Assembly: GCF_014253075.1 (NCBI RefSeq)
Contig: NZ_JACLZJ010000004.1
Coordinates: 62,001-126,000, forward strand
Length of the DNA stretch: 64,000 nucleotides
Direction of reading: 5' to 3'
Origin: Ochrobactrum sp. CM-21-5
GTDB lineage: Bacteria; Pseudomonadota; Alphaproteobacteria; Rhizobiales; Rhizobiaceae
The notes under the pieces are model-generated. The model ran no database searches. It was given only the letters and a program-made list of their open reading frames with translations, and was not told where the DNA came from. Positions 54,828-63,902 of the stretch are shown piece after piece. Made by a program: the position numbers and the translations under genes. How positions within the stretch are numbered: position 1 is the first letter of the stretch; each line of letters begins with the position of its first letter.

Positions 54828-55763
54828 CTACTGTTGATCGGCTATCGTCCGGTGGCGGCTTATCCATGCAGTGCCGATATCGCCGTGCAGGAAGCCATTG
54901 GAAAAAGGAATAGCGGGATAGATTTCCCGCAACCGTGCGGAGCCGTCTTCTGGAGTGAGCTTTTCCCGAAGTACCTCATCATGAATATGGGCCACGGCAA
55001 CCATATCGCAATCTTGTGGAGATAGCCGAAAGCGGCTGACGCCCGCCGCCTGCAATTCAGGCAGATCTTCAATCAGTGTCTGGCAGGTATGCGAGAGCGT
55101 TTGTACACCGTTCAGTGCCAGAAAAGGCTGGCTGTCCAGAGTTTTGACCGGCAGGCCGTCCGGTTCCTCACCGCATACGAATTGGCAATTGTCCTTGATA
55201 TGTCCCTTGGAGCGCGCATGGGCGCAACGCGCTGAGATGGCCAGCGGCACGCGCCCGAAGGTAAAGATCTCGAATGCGACCTCCGGCGCAGCCCCGACAA
55301 TCTCGCGGATCGAGGAAAGAGGCAGTTCCGGTGGCAGACAGATGGACTGCGCGCCGCGCTGGGCCAACACTTTGGCGGTCGCTCCATTGTAGACATTTAC
55401 CAGAGGACCGACCGCGTGCGGCTTGCCGGACAGAAGCCCCAAGGCAGAAAGGTCGTTGGCTTCTACGGGCAGCTTGGCCGTCTCTACGCACTGGTGCACA
55501 TGCTTTGCTTCGCGTTCAAGCATCACAAGCGCAAGCGAACCGAGGCTTACGGACTTTCCGGCCCGCTGCAGCCGTTCGATTGCCGCCTCTATATAGGGAT
55601 CGATGAAATGGAATCGTTTGGAGCAAACGATCTCGCCGATTGTGACATGGTTCACCGGCGCTTCGTCGGCGATACGGAAATAGAAATCCCGCCATTTTGG
55701 CCCATCCCAGAGAAAGAAAACGGGGCCCATCCTCAAGCTGGCAATTGGTTTCACATCTGACAT
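54828..55763 (-). CDS. ubiV: UbiV, O2-independent ubiquinone hydroxylation protein (U32 family)
   Basis: This 311-residue U32-family protein has a Cys in IVCSKRF near 47 and the triplet C-x12-C-x3-C (RCAHARSKGHIKDNCQFVC), whose spacing equals that of the [4Fe-4S] ligands Cys180/193/197 of E. coli UbiV. UbiV and UbiU form a complex that hydroxylates the ubiquinone ring without oxygen, probably using prephenate as oxygen donor. It follows ubiU by two bases. Older annotation would call it a peptidase; no protease role is expected. Confidence 0.92.
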   Translation of the reverse strand: MSDVKPIASLRMGPVFFLWDGPKWRDFYFRIADEAPVNHVTIGEIVCSKRFHFIDPYIEAAIERLQRAGKSVSLGSLALVMLEREAKHVHQCVETAKLPVEANDLSALGLLSGKPHAVGPLVNVYNGATAKVLAQRGAQSICLPPELPLSSIREIVGAAPEVAFEIFTFGRVPLAISARCAHARSKGHIKDNCQFVCGEEPDGLPVKTLDSQPFLALNGVQTLSHTCQTLIEDLPELQAAGVSRFRLSPQDCDMVAVAHIHDEVLREKLTPEDGSARLREIYPAIPFSNGFLHGDIGTAWISRHRTIADQQ

Positions 55764-55765
55764 GA

Positions 55766-56743
55766 TTATCTCCAGCGTTTTTCGTAGGCGCCCGATGTGG
55801 TCTGTTGTCCTTCGCTAAGATCGCGAAGGCGTGACAGAAGTACGGCCCTTTTTTCCGGTCCGGCCGCAAGGGTCTGGCGTAGTGTCGAGACAACCTCTGC
55901 GACATAGGCTTTACCGCGCTGGCGACCCTCGATCTTGAGCGCCGAAACACCTGCAGATCGCAGCTCATCAATATGATCCATCACATCCAGCGACACCGGG
56001 TCTTCGAATGCGTAACCCTGCTTGTCGCCGATGTTCAAACGACCCTTGCACAAAGTGGGATAACCGGCGGCTTCGCCAGCTGGAAAACGGTTGATCGTAT
56101 AGTCGCCAAGTTCTGAAACCAGCTCGGCACCATCCTGCCGGTAACGTACGTGGCTGGCTGGCGAACACACGCCGTTCATGTTCGGCGATTTGCCGGTGGC
56201 ATAGGAAGAAAGCGAACAGCGCCCCTCGGCCATCACGCAAAGCCCTCCGAAAACGAAGACCTCCATTTCGCACGCAATCTTGCGTCCGAGCCTGGCGATA
56301 TCGGCAATGGTGAGCACACGCGGCAGCACCACGCGTTTGGCCCTGAAGGCGTCGATCAGAAAACCGATCGCCTCGGCATTGGAGGCCGAAGCCTGTACTG
56401 AAACATGGAGGCGCTGCTTGGGATGACGCTCGGCCGTATAGGCCATTAGCCCGAGATCGGCGAGGATTACCGCATCGGCGCCGAATGTTGCAGCGTCGTC
56501 GACAGCCTTGTACCAGATGTACTCGTCTCCTGCCCGCATGAAGGTATTTATGGCAACGAAGACTTGCGTTTTGCGCGCATGGGCAAAACCGATAGCGTCG
56601 CGCAACTCCTCGCGACTGAAATTCAGTCCTGGAAAGTTGCGCGCATTGGTCTCGTCACGAAAGCCGCAATAGACGGCATCCGCGCCCGCCTGCACGGCTT
56701 CACGCAGTGCCGACGGCGTACCGGCTGGACAAATCAGTTCCAT
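55766..56743 (-). CDS. ubiU: UbiU, O2-independent ubiquinone hydroxylation protein (U32 family)
   Basis: This 325-residue U32-family protein starts ELICPAGTPSALREAVQAGADAVYCG and carries a Cys series (FGGLCVMAEGRCSLSS, then GVCSPASHVRY and LCKGRLN) matching the four [4Fe-4S] ligands of UbiU. It works as a heterodimer with UbiV in anaerobic ubiquinone synthesis. It overlaps ubiT by 10 bases and lies two bases before ubiV, so the three genes form one unit in the order T-U-V. Confidence 0.93.
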   Translation of the reverse strand: MELICPAGTPSALREAVQAGADAVYCGFRDETNARNFPGLNFSREELRDAIGFAHARKTQVFVAINTFMRAGDEYIWYKAVDDAATFGADAVILADLGLMAYTAERHPKQRLHVSVQASASNAEAIGFLIDAFRAKRVVLPRVLTIADIARLGRKIACEMEVFVFGGLCVMAEGRCSLSSYATGKSPNMNGVCSPASHVRYRQDGAELVSELGDYTINRFPAGEAAGYPTLCKGRLNIGDKQGYAFEDPVSLDVMDHIDELRSAGVSALKIEGRQRGKAYVAEVVSTLRQTLAAGPEKRAVLLSRLRDLSEGQQTTSGAYEKRWR

Positions 56744-57243
56744 GTCTCAGCCTTCCTGCCAAGAGCTTTTTCGCGCACATAGTTCGCGATACCGCGCACA
56801 ACAGGGGCAAGTGGCCCGGCACTGCGACCTAGATCGGCGGGCAGATCGACATTGCAGTCGTCCAGCGCATTGCGCAGCGCCAGCATGGCTTCCATATCGC
56901 CGGTCACGGTGATGTCGCGGGAGAAAAACAATGCATCGCCGTCGAGCTTGCCTTCCAGAAGCGCGAGCAGCATGACAAGCGGGCCTTCGATTGCTGCGTC
57001 CGCTTCAAGAGCTGCTTCGGTGCGGAGCACGGAAATGCGCGGGCTTCTGGGCTCCACCAGAAAGGCGAAAGGCAGGTCTGAAGGGCGGAAGCCAAAACGC
57101 TTGTTCACATGTTCGCCGAGTCGCTCGAACAGTCCGGGATGGGCGCGGATCACCTGATGGAAGATGCGCGATATGAGTGGGTTGAGGAGAAATGGCGGCA
57201 CCAGTCGGGCGGGTGTTACCATAGCTTGCGGGATATTCATCAT
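56734..57243 (-). CDS. ubiT: UbiT, SCP2-type lipid carrier for anaerobic ubiquinone synthesis
   Basis: This 169-residue protein has an SCP2 domain covering about residues 40-150 (FAFLVEPRSPRISV, GDALFFSRDITVTGDMEAML). UbiT binds prenylated ubiquinone intermediates and is needed, with UbiU and UbiV, for oxygen-independent ubiquinone synthesis. Its start faces ubiD across a short divergent region with an FNR-type box. Length and motif order match the known UbiT (174 residues in E. coli). Confidence 0.88.
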   Translation of the reverse strand: MMNIPQAMVTPARLVPPFLLNPLISRIFHQVIRAHPGLFERLGEHVNKRFGFRPSDLPFAFLVEPRSPRISVLRTEAALEADAAIEGPLVMLLALLEGKLDGDALFFSRDITVTGDMEAMLALRNALDDCNVDLPADLGRSAGPLAPVVRGIANYVREKALGRKAETWN

Positions 57244-57309
57244 AGTTGGCTCCAGATCGGGCTGGGATACGCTTTTTCCGAGAACTATGCGATCCGACAG
57301 TGTTTGAGT

Positions 57310-57323
57310 TTGATCCAGATCAA
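57310..57323. promoter_or_regulatory. FNR/FixK-type box between ubiT and ubiD
   Basis: TTGATCCAGATCAA is a perfect match to the FNR/FixK consensus TTGAT-N4-ATCAA. It lies 66 bases before the ubiT start and 34 before the ubiD start, so it could activate one or both sides when oxygen is low. Confidence 0.82.
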
Positions 57324-57357
57324 GGACGGCGGAAGAATTGCGTATTCAAGATAGATC

Positions 57358-58872
57358 ATGAAAAGTGGTTCTTGTTTGCCAACTCACTATGATTGCCTGC
57401 AAAGCTTCATGACGGAGCTTGAAAAGCGGGGCGACCTCGTCCGCATCATGCGTCCTGTGTCACTCGTGCATGAAATTACGGAAATTCACCGCCGTGTTCT
57501 GGAGGCGGACGGCCCGGCGCTCTTGTTCCAAAATCCCGTTGACGCCAATGGCCATTTGCATGCTATGCCGCTTCTCGCCAATCTTTTCGGTTCTCAGCGT
57601 CGCATTGCCTGGGGCCTCGGCCGCAGCCTGGAAGAGTTGCCGCTTCTCGCTCAGATGCTGGCTGAACTGCGCGCGCCGACGCCGCCCCGTTCGGCAGGTG
57701 AAATCTGGGAAAAGCTACCCATTGCCAAGGCCGCGCTCCACATGCGCCCGCGCCGGATCAGCCGTGCGCCGATCCATCACAATGTGTTTGAAGGGCAGGC
57801 TGTCAATCTTGACGCACTACCGATCCAGTGGTGCTGGCCGGGAGAACCGGCGCCGCTCATCACCTGGCCGCTGGTCATAACGCGTGCGCCGGACGATCCG
57901 TCCGACATCAATGTCGGCATTTATCGCATGCAGAAGCTTGGATCAGACCGGCTCATCATGCGCTGGCTGGCGCAACGTGGCGGCGCGCGCCATCACCGCA
58001 TGTGGCAGCAGCGCGGTGAGGATATGCCGGTGGCGGTCGTCATCGGTGCGGACCCAGCGACCATATTGGCGGCTGTCATGCCATTGCCGGAAGGTATGAG
58101 CGAACTTGCTTTTTCCGGTCTCCTTGGCGGGCGCAGACTACCGGTCACGCAGGCGCGTACCGTACCGCTGGCGGTGCCCGCCAATGCCGAGATCGTTCTG
58201 GAGGGGCGTGTGTCGAGCTTTGAAACTGCACTGGAAGGTCCTTACGGCGACCACACCGGCTATTACAACAGCGTGGAGGAATTTCCGGTCATGCAGGTGA
58301 CGGCGATCACCATGCGCAAAACCCCGGTCTATCTCTCCACCTATACCGGGCGTCCGCCCGATGAACCGTCGCGGCTCGGTGAAGTGATGAACCAGCTTTT
58401 CGTGCCGGTCGTCCGCAAGCAGTTTCCCGAAATTGCCGATCTGTGGCTACCGCCAGCGGCCTGTTCCTATCGCGCCATGGTGGTTTCCATCGACAAGCGC
58501 TATCCGGGACAGGCGCGGCGGGTGATGATGGGGCTTTGGTCCATGCTGCCGCAGTTCAGCTATACAAAGCTCATCATCGCGGTCGATCCCGACATAGACG
58601 TGCGCAACTGGGATGATGTCATGTGGGCGCTTTCGACCCGCTTCGATGCGAGCCGCGACGTGGTGACGATTCCGGGCACACCGGTGGATTATCTTGATTT
58701 CGCTTCGCCGCGTTCTGGCCTCGGAGGGAAGCTTGGCCTCGATGCCACCAACAAGATCGACCCTGAAACCGACCGCGAATGGGGCACGGTTCTGGCGATG
58801 AATGAAGAGACCATCGCGCGGGTGGACGCGATTTGGGACGACCTTGGCCTCGACAGGAAAAAACAGACATGA
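57358..58872 (+). CDS. ubiD: UbiD-family prenylated-FMN decarboxylase
   Basis: This 504-residue UbiD-family decarboxylase has the prFMN-binding segment SDINVGIYRMQ near 182, the HRMWQQ stretch near 220 and the catalytic acidic residues in FETALEGPYGDHTGYY near 285. It removes the carboxyl group from octaprenyl (here decaprenyl) 4-hydroxybenzoate in ubiquinone synthesis. The length is close to E. coli UbiD (497). Its stop overlaps ubiX (ATGA), the gene for the cofactor-making enzyme. A second, housekeeping copy may exist elsewhere in the genome; the FNR box suggests this set serves anaerobic growth. Confidence 0.92.
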   Translation: MKSGSCLPTHYDCLQSFMTELEKRGDLVRIMRPVSLVHEITEIHRRVLEADGPALLFQNPVDANGHLHAMPLLANLFGSQRRIAWGLGRSLEELPLLAQMLAELRAPTPPRSAGEIWEKLPIAKAALHMRPRRISRAPIHHNVFEGQAVNLDALPIQWCWPGEPAPLITWPLVITRAPDDPSDINVGIYRMQKLGSDRLIMRWLAQRGGARHHRMWQQRGEDMPVAVVIGADPATILAAVMPLPEGMSELAFSGLLGGRRLPVTQARTVPLAVPANAEIVLEGRVSSFETALEGPYGDHTGYYNSVEEFPVMQVTAITMRKTPVYLSTYTGRPPDEPSRLGEVMNQLFVPVVRKQFPEIADLWLPPAACSYRAMVVSIDKRYPGQARRVMMGLWSMLPQFSYTKLIIAVDPDIDVRNWDDVMWALSTRFDASRDVVTIPGTPVDYLDFASPRSGLGGKLGLDATNKIDPETDREWGTVLAMNEETIARVDAIWDDLGLDRKKQT

Positions 58873-59459
58873 AACGGATCGTTATCGGCGTCTCGGGCGC
58901 TTCGGGTGCCCTGATCCCCCTGAAACTGCTTGAACGGCTGGCGAAGACGGAGAATGTCGAAACTCATCTCGTCATTTCGGACGCCGCGCAGCAGACCTTG
59001 CGCCACGAACTTGGGCCGAATGGCTATTCGCTTCTGCACCGGCTGGCGAAACGCAGTTATGCGGTCGAGGATGTCGGGGCGGCGATTGCCAGCGGGTCCG
59101 TGCCGACGGCGGGTATGATCGTAGCGCCCTGTTCGATGCGCACGCTTGCGGCGATTGCGACCGGCTATAGCGACAGCCTGCTGACACGCGCTGCCGACGT
59201 GCATCTGAAGGAACGGCGAAAACTGGTGCTCATTGCCCGGGAAACGCCGCTTCATCGGGTGCATTTGCGCAATATGTGCACCGTTACGGAGATGGGGGCC
59301 ATCGTCATGCCGCCAGTGCCAGCATTCTACCTCCAACCGGAAACGGTCGAAGATGTGGCAAGTCAGGTCGCGGCCCGCGCTATCGATCTCATCGGTGTCG
59401 GCGTGCCGCAGGCGCAAAGCTGGAACCCGGAAGAAAAACCCCGCCGGAAGGCGGGATGA
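58869..59459 (+). CDS. ubiX: UbiX, flavin prenyltransferase
   Basis: This 196-residue flavoprotein has VIGVSGASGALIPLKLLE at the N-terminus, LVISDAA and MIVAPCSMRTLAAIATGYSDSLL near 85-105, the hallmark of UbiX/Pad1. It makes prenylated FMN for the preceding UbiD. I used the ATG at 58869 overlapping the ubiD stop; a longer frame from 58833 is inside ubiD. The last codons (EEKPRRKAG) run through the terminator of the opposing nar operon. Confidence 0.93.
   Translation: MKRIVIGVSGASGALIPLKLLERLAKTENVETHLVISDAAQQTLRHELGPNGYSLLHRLAKRSYAVEDVGAAIASGSVPTAGMIVAPCSMRTLAAIATGYSDSLLTRAADVHLKERRKLVLIARETPLHRVHLRNMCTVTEMGAIVMPPVPAFYLQPETVEDVASQVAARAIDLIGVGVPQAQSWNPEEKPRRKAG
59434..59455 (-). terminator. 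Rho-independent terminator of the nar-ppiC-DUF2478 operon
   Basis: Read on the minus strand, CCCGCC-TTCC-GGCGGG is a perfect 6-bp stem with a tetraloop followed by G and five T. It lies 16 bases after the DUF2478 stop and inside the 3' coding end of ubiX on the other strand. Confidence 0.8.
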
Positions 59460-59470
59460 CCGGCGCTTTA

Positions 59471-60010
59471 TCAGACGGCTTCCTGGAAATGCCTTGGGGC
59501 AGTCACAGCGTCAAACCAGTCCATGACACTTTGACTGTCCGGCGACAACAGTGTGCCGCAATCGGCGGCGAATTCCCGCCAGCCATCGGCATAGGTTTCG
59601 CGCACCACAGTCAGGACCGGAATCTGGCGGGCATAGGCTGTCTCGATGAGGGATCGAAAGCCATGCCCCTCGGTTTCGCCTTTGCCGAAGCGATTGAGGA
59701 TGAGCATATCCGCGCCCGCTTCCAGCTCTGCGCGAAGAGTACCCGCAATATCGGCAAGTGCGGCAGGATCAAGCCTGCAACCCTGCGAGCCGGAACCGAG
59801 CGGCTGCGAGATGATCTGGGTGGTGCCTGTGCCGATATGCTCGATCTCAATATCGCGGCAGCATTCGTCCATCTCCGTGTCGCGGTGCTGGACATAGCCC
59901 GCCACCCGCAGCCGGGCCTCCTTCGCGCGCTTGGCGATATCCGTCAGAAAACGGTCCACGGGCTGGTCCTTGGGCGCGAGGATCGCCGCCAGTACAGGCT
60001 GGGTCGTCAT
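59471..60010 (-). CDS. DUF2478 protein
   Basis: This 179-residue protein has the DUF2478 features: LAAILAPK at the start, CCRDIEIEH near 52, LGSGSQGCRLDP, and DMLILNRFGKGETEGHG near 107. Members are often found beside molybdenum transport or molybdoenzyme genes and have an NTPase-like fold; their role is unknown. The start at 60010 overlaps the PpiC stop by four bases; longer frames extend into that gene. Its place at the end of a molybdoenzyme (nitrate reductase) operon suggests a link to molybdenum cofactor supply (inference). Confidence 0.8.
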   Translation of the reverse strand: MTTQPVLAAILAPKDQPVDRFLTDIAKRAKEARLRVAGYVQHRDTEMDECCRDIEIEHIGTGTTQIISQPLGSGSQGCRLDPAALADIAGTLRAELEAGADMLILNRFGKGETEGHGFRSLIETAYARQIPVLTVVRETYADGWREFAADCGTLLSPDSQSVMDWFDAVTAPRHFQEAV

Positions 60011-60912
60011 GGTGTCGCTCCATCGCCCGAGAGAAGATCGATGCCGGTAATATCGGCGTCGGCGGCGAGGATGGCGATATACTGCGACACGGCCTTCGAC
60101 CATGTGGAAGCCTCCAGCCAAGCTGCGATTCTTTCCGATACGTAGTCGAACGGAAGTTCCTCTCCTTCAATGCGCCGGTCGAGCCGTATGACATGAAAAC
60201 CGAAACGACTTTCAATTGGTGCAGGAGTGATCTCGCCGGGCGTCAGCCGTTCGAGTGCCCGTTCGAATTCCGGCACCGTGCTGCCGCGTGTGAGCTGGCC
60301 AAGATTGCCGCCCTGCGCACTTGACGGGCAGGATGAATATTCCCGCGCGGCAGAAGCGAATGTGGCAGGTTCTACAATCACCGATGTGGCCAGATGTGTG
60401 GCCGTCAAGCGCGCCTTGTCGCGGGCTTGCTCGTCCGCCGGATCTGCGGCAATCAGGATATGGCTCGCTTCCAGAACAGGCGCGCTGGTGAAGCGCTGGC
60501 GGTTCTTCTCGTAGAAACGCAAAGCTTCGTCTTGGGTGGCGGAGGGCACGGTCACCTCTCGTTCGATCACCATGCGCACGAGCGCGTCTTCATCGGTTTC
60601 GGCGCGGCCTTCGGCGTCCTTTTCGCACGCAGGCTCAATGCCGAGTTCTTTTGCGCGTTGCAGAAGAAGTTCGCGCACCGCAAGCGCCCGCGCGGCGGCA
60701 AGCAATGCTTCACCGGGGTTTTCCGAAGGATGATTTTGCGCTTCGGTCAAGATGTCGGTTTCGTCGATCGAGACGCCATTGACCGAAACCGCATCGAAAA
60801 CCGGGCGCGGTTTCGGCGGCACGCGTGTGTCCGGTTCCTGATAGGTGGTGTAACCTGTCTGGTGTGTGTGCTTTTCATCGGTTGGCTGTTTGCGGTCGAA
60901 AAGTGTAACCAT
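60007..60912 (-). CDS. PpiC/NifM-type parvulin peptidyl-prolyl isomerase of the nar operon
   Basis: This 301-residue protein has an N-terminal helical region and a parvulin domain at about 145-245: EASHILIAADPADEQARDKA, then QGGNLGQLTRGSTVPEFERAL and ESRFGFHVIRLDRR. No signal peptide is seen, so it should act in the cytoplasm, like NifM. It is placed just after narI, as in several alphaproteobacterial nar operons, and may help fold or assemble the nitrate reductase. Confidence 0.87.
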   Translation of the reverse strand: MVTLFDRKQPTDEKHTHQTGYTTYQEPDTRVPPKPRPVFDAVSVNGVSIDETDILTEAQNHPSENPGEALLAAARALAVRELLLQRAKELGIEPACEKDAEGRAETDEDALVRMVIEREVTVPSATQDEALRFYEKNRQRFTSAPVLEASHILIAADPADEQARDKARLTATHLATSVIVEPATFASAAREYSSCPSSAQGGNLGQLTRGSTVPEFERALERLTPGEITPAPIESRFGFHVIRLDRRIEGEELPFDYVSERIAAWLEASTWSKAVSQYIAILAADADITGIDLLSGDGATP

Positions 60913-60917
60913 GGACG

Positions 60918-61640
60918 TTACTCCGCAGGGATGCGCATATGCGACGGCGCGGCGGTATGGTTGCGCTCGCGTACGACCTGATAACCCGGCCGCCAGATAT
61001 AACGCACCGGTGCACTGAGCATGTGTACGAGACGCGTAAACGGGAACAGGAGGAAGATCGTCAGTCCGAGGAAGATGTGCATCTTGAACACGATAGACGC
61101 ATCGGTGATGTAGCTCGAAGCTGCCGGATTGAAGGTGAAGATTCCCTGAGCCCAGTTCATGAATTTCACCATTTCTCCGCCGTCAATATGCTGGAGCGAG
61201 AGCGGTATCGAACCCAGTCCGAGCAGAAGCTGTATCCACAGAAGGATGATGATGAGTGTGTCCGACGGGCGTGAGGAAGCACGCACACGCGGGTCGAACA
61301 GGCGGCGATGCACGAGCATGCTGGCGCCGATGATCGCCATTACACCGGCAATGCCACCGGCGACCACAGCGAGGATCTGTTTTGCTTCATGGCTGACGCC
61401 CAGCGTGTCGAAAATCCAGATTGGGGTCAGCAGGCCGACAAGGTGCCCCGCGAAAATGAACAATACGCCGACGTGGAACAGAACCGAGCCCCACATGAGT
61501 TGCCTGCGCCGCAAAAGCTGGCTGGAGCCGGAGCGCCATGTATAGGGTTCGCGGTCGTAACGAAATATCGATCCCAAGGCGAGGACACTGAGTGCGATGT
61601 AGGGGTATATGCCGAACAGAAACGTATGGAGGTAAGCCAT
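60918..61640 (-). CDS. narI: Respiratory nitrate reductase gamma subunit
   Basis: This 240-residue membrane protein with five hydrophobic segments has a haem-binding His in VLFHVGVLFIFAGHLVGL near 50-67 and a second pair near the C-terminus (FTRLVHMLSAPVRYIWRP). It is the di-haem cytochrome b that oxidises quinol and passes electrons to NarH. I used the ATG at 61640 (MAYLHTFLFG); a longer frame to 61748 runs into narJ. Length fits NarI (225 in E. coli). Confidence 0.95.
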   Translation of the reverse strand: MAYLHTFLFGIYPYIALSVLALGSIFRYDREPYTWRSGSSQLLRRRQLMWGSVLFHVGVLFIFAGHLVGLLTPIWIFDTLGVSHEAKQILAVVAGGIAGVMAIIGASMLVHRRLFDPRVRASSRPSDTLIIILLWIQLLLGLGSIPLSLQHIDGGEMVKFMNWAQGIFTFNPAASSYITDASIVFKMHIFLGLTIFLLFPFTRLVHMLSAPVRYIWRPGYQVVRERNHTAAPSHMRIPAE

Positions 61641-61650
61641 TTTCCGTCTC

Positions 61651-62364
61651 CTATATTTGTGTTGGCGTTGACGGCGCGCCGGGCTTGCGGTGCGCGGCGC
61701 GCATCTGCATACGCAGCCGGTCCGGCCCGCAGGAGTTTTCGCCTGCATTGCCGCCGAAGGTTACGGCTTCTTCTTCCCATATGCGGTCGAGCGCCGCGAG
61801 GTCGTCCGGATCATCTTCTTCTTGCCGAAGCAATTCTCCGACGAGCTTCTGATTCGGCTTCGCATTGGCCACATGCAGCAGTGCGGCAAAAGCATTGGCA
61901 TAAACCGAGCGGCGTTTGCGCAGCCGCTCGCCAATTGCCGCCGTGATATGACCTGTCTGGGTGAGGAGGTCGTGAATTTCTTCCGGCGTCCGAGTCGAAA
62001 GAAACTCGAGAAACAACGGCAGATAGTCCGGCAGCTCCTTGGTATCGACCACGAAGCCGTTGTCATCATACATCTTCATCAGATCGACCATGGCCTGCCC
62101 GCGATCACGGCTTTCACCATGGACATGTTCGAAGAGATGCAGTGACAGCGAGCGCGTGCGGTCGAAGAGATGCACATAGCGTTCCTGCGCGTCATAGAGA
62201 TCGCAATCGCATATGTATTCGATCAGGCTGTCGAGAAGCCTGCGCACGCCAGGAGACAGATTTGTCTCTTGATCCAGCGCTGCTTTCAGTTCTACTTGCC
62301 CCGCCTGCAGGTCCGGCGTGGGGTATGAAAGCAGCAGCGAAACGATTTTCAGGGTTTTGTTCAT
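61651..62364 (-). CDS. narJ: Nitrate reductase assembly chaperone NarJ
   Basis: This 237-residue all-helical protein of the NarJ/TorD family starts KTLKIVSLLLSYP and has LFEHVHGESRDRGQAMVDL near 80, the conserved NarJ stretch, and LPDYLPLFLEFLS near 110. NarJ helps insert the molybdenum cofactor into NarG and is not part of the final enzyme. It overlaps narH by four bases. Confidence 0.95.
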   Translation of the reverse strand: MNKTLKIVSLLLSYPTPDLQAGQVELKAALDQETNLSPGVRRLLDSLIEYICDCDLYDAQERYVHLFDRTRSLSLHLFEHVHGESRDRGQAMVDLMKMYDDNGFVVDTKELPDYLPLFLEFLSTRTPEEIHDLLTQTGHITAAIGERLRKRRSVYANAFAALLHVANAKPNQKLVGELLRQEEDDPDDLAALDRIWEEEAVTFGGNAGENSCGPDRLRMQMRAAHRKPGAPSTPTQI

Positions 62365-63902
62365 TGCACCTGCTCCTTAAAAATGTCGGTTGGGGTCTGA
62401 ACCACTTTCTGGCGCTTGGAGCCAAAGAGATCTTCAGACGATGAACCGCCAGAACAGCCATTGCCAAAGGTGAAACCGCAGGAGCCGCGCACGTCATAGG
62501 CGTCCTCGGTGATTTCGCGATGCGTAGTCGGGATCACGAAGCGGTCTTCGTAATTGGCGATCGCCATGATGTGGTACATTTCCTCGATCATCGCGCTGCT
62601 CATGCCGACGCGGTCGGCAATCGCCTCGTCGATAACACCATCGACGGTCTTGGCGCGCATATAGGCACGCATGGCGAGCATGCGTTCCAGCGCCGAGATG
62701 ACCGGCTCTTCCTTGCCTGCCGTCAGAAGATTGGCAAGGTAGCGGACCGGGATGCGCATGGAGCGGACATCCGGTAGCGGACCATCCATGCCGAGCTTGC
62801 CTGCAGCGGCAGCCGACTGGAGTGGCGAGAGCGGCGGTACGTACCAGACCATCGGCAGAGTGCGATATTCAGGATGAAGCGGGAAGGCGATCTTCCAGTC
62901 CATCGCCATCTTGTAGACCGGCGAATGCTTGGCAGATTCCAGCCAGGCTTCCGGCACACCGTCCTTACGCGCCTGTTCGATCACGGCAGGATCGTTCGGA
63001 TCGAGGAAGATGTTGAGCTGTTCCTGATAGAGATCCTGTTCATTGGCCGTGGAAGCGGCCTCCGAAATACGGTCGGCATCATAGAGCATCACACCCAGAT
63101 AACGGATGCGGCCCACGCAGGTTTCCGAACATACAGTCGGCTGGCCTGCTTCAATGCGCGGATAGCAGAAGATGCACTTCTCGGACTTGCCCGAACTCCA
63201 GTTGTAATAAATCTTCTTGTAGGGGCAGCCGGAGACGCACATGCGCCAGCCTCGGCACTTTTCCTGATCGATCAGGACAATGCCGTCATCCTCGCGCTTG
63301 TAGATCGCCCCTGACGGGCAGGCTGCAACGCAGGTCGGATTGAGGCAGTGCTCACACAGGCGCGGCAGATACATCATGAAGGTGTTTTCGAACTGGCCGT
63401 AGATTTCCTTCTCCACGCCTTCGAAATTGTAATCCTTCGAACGCTTGGCGAATTCACCGCCGAGAATTTCTTCCCAGTTCGGACCCCATTCGATCTTTTC
63501 CATCCGCTCGCCGGAAATCAGCGAGCGCGGACGGGCGGTCGGCATGGTCTTGCTTTCGCCTGCCGTCTGGAGATGGCCGTAATCGAAGTCGAACGGCTCG
63601 TAATAGTCATCGATTTCCGGCAGGTCCGGATTAGCGAAGATCTTCGCGAGGATGCGCCATTTCGCACCCATCTTCGGCTCGATCTTGCCATTCTTCTTGC
63701 GGACCCAGCCGCCGTTCCACTTCTTCTGGTTTTCCCATTCCTTGGGAAAACCGATGCCGGGCTTGGTCTCGACATTGTTGAACCAGGCATATTCCACGCC
63801 TTCACGGTTGGTCCAGACGTTCTTGCACGTCACGGAGCAGGTGTGGCAGCCGATGCACTTGTCGAGATTGAGCACCATTCCAATTTGGGCGCGGATTTTC
63901 AT
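62361..63902 (-). CDS. narH: Respiratory nitrate reductase beta subunit
   Basis: This 513-residue iron-sulfur protein has four cysteine groups: CIGCHTCSVTC near 16, CEHCLNPTCVAACP near 184, CRGWRMCVSGCP near 217 (Trp replacing a Cys, as expected for the [3Fe-4S] cluster) and CIFCYPRIEAGQPTVCSETC near 244. It carries electrons from NarI to NarG. Four-base overlaps join it to narG and narJ. Length matches E. coli NarH (512). Confidence 0.97.
   Translation of the reverse strand: MKIRAQIGMVLNLDKCIGCHTCSVTCKNVWTNREGVEYAWFNNVETKPGIGFPKEWENQKKWNGGWVRKKNGKIEPKMGAKWRILAKIFANPDLPEIDDYYEPFDFDYGHLQTAGESKTMPTARPRSLISGERMEKIEWGPNWEEILGGEFAKRSKDYNFEGVEKEIYGQFENTFMMYLPRLCEHCLNPTCVAACPSGAIYKREDDGIVLIDQEKCRGWRMCVSGCPYKKIYYNWSSGKSEKCIFCYPRIEAGQPTVCSETCVGRIRYLGVMLYDADRISEAASTANEQDLYQEQLNIFLDPNDPAVIEQARKDGVPEAWLESAKHSPVYKMAMDWKIAFPLHPEYRTLPMVWYVPPLSPLQSAAAAGKLGMDGPLPDVRSMRIPVRYLANLLTAGKEEPVISALERMLAMRAYMRAKTVDGVIDEAIADRVGMSSAMIEEMYHIMAIANYEDRFVIPTTHREITEDAYDVRGSCGFTFGNGCSGGSSSEDLFGSKRQKVVQTPTDIFKEQVQ

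Noticed and set aside
54828-56743. Collagenase-like U32 peptidases
   Set aside because: The Fe-S cysteine pattern and linkage to an SCP2 protein and ubiD/ubiX fit UbiU/UbiV.
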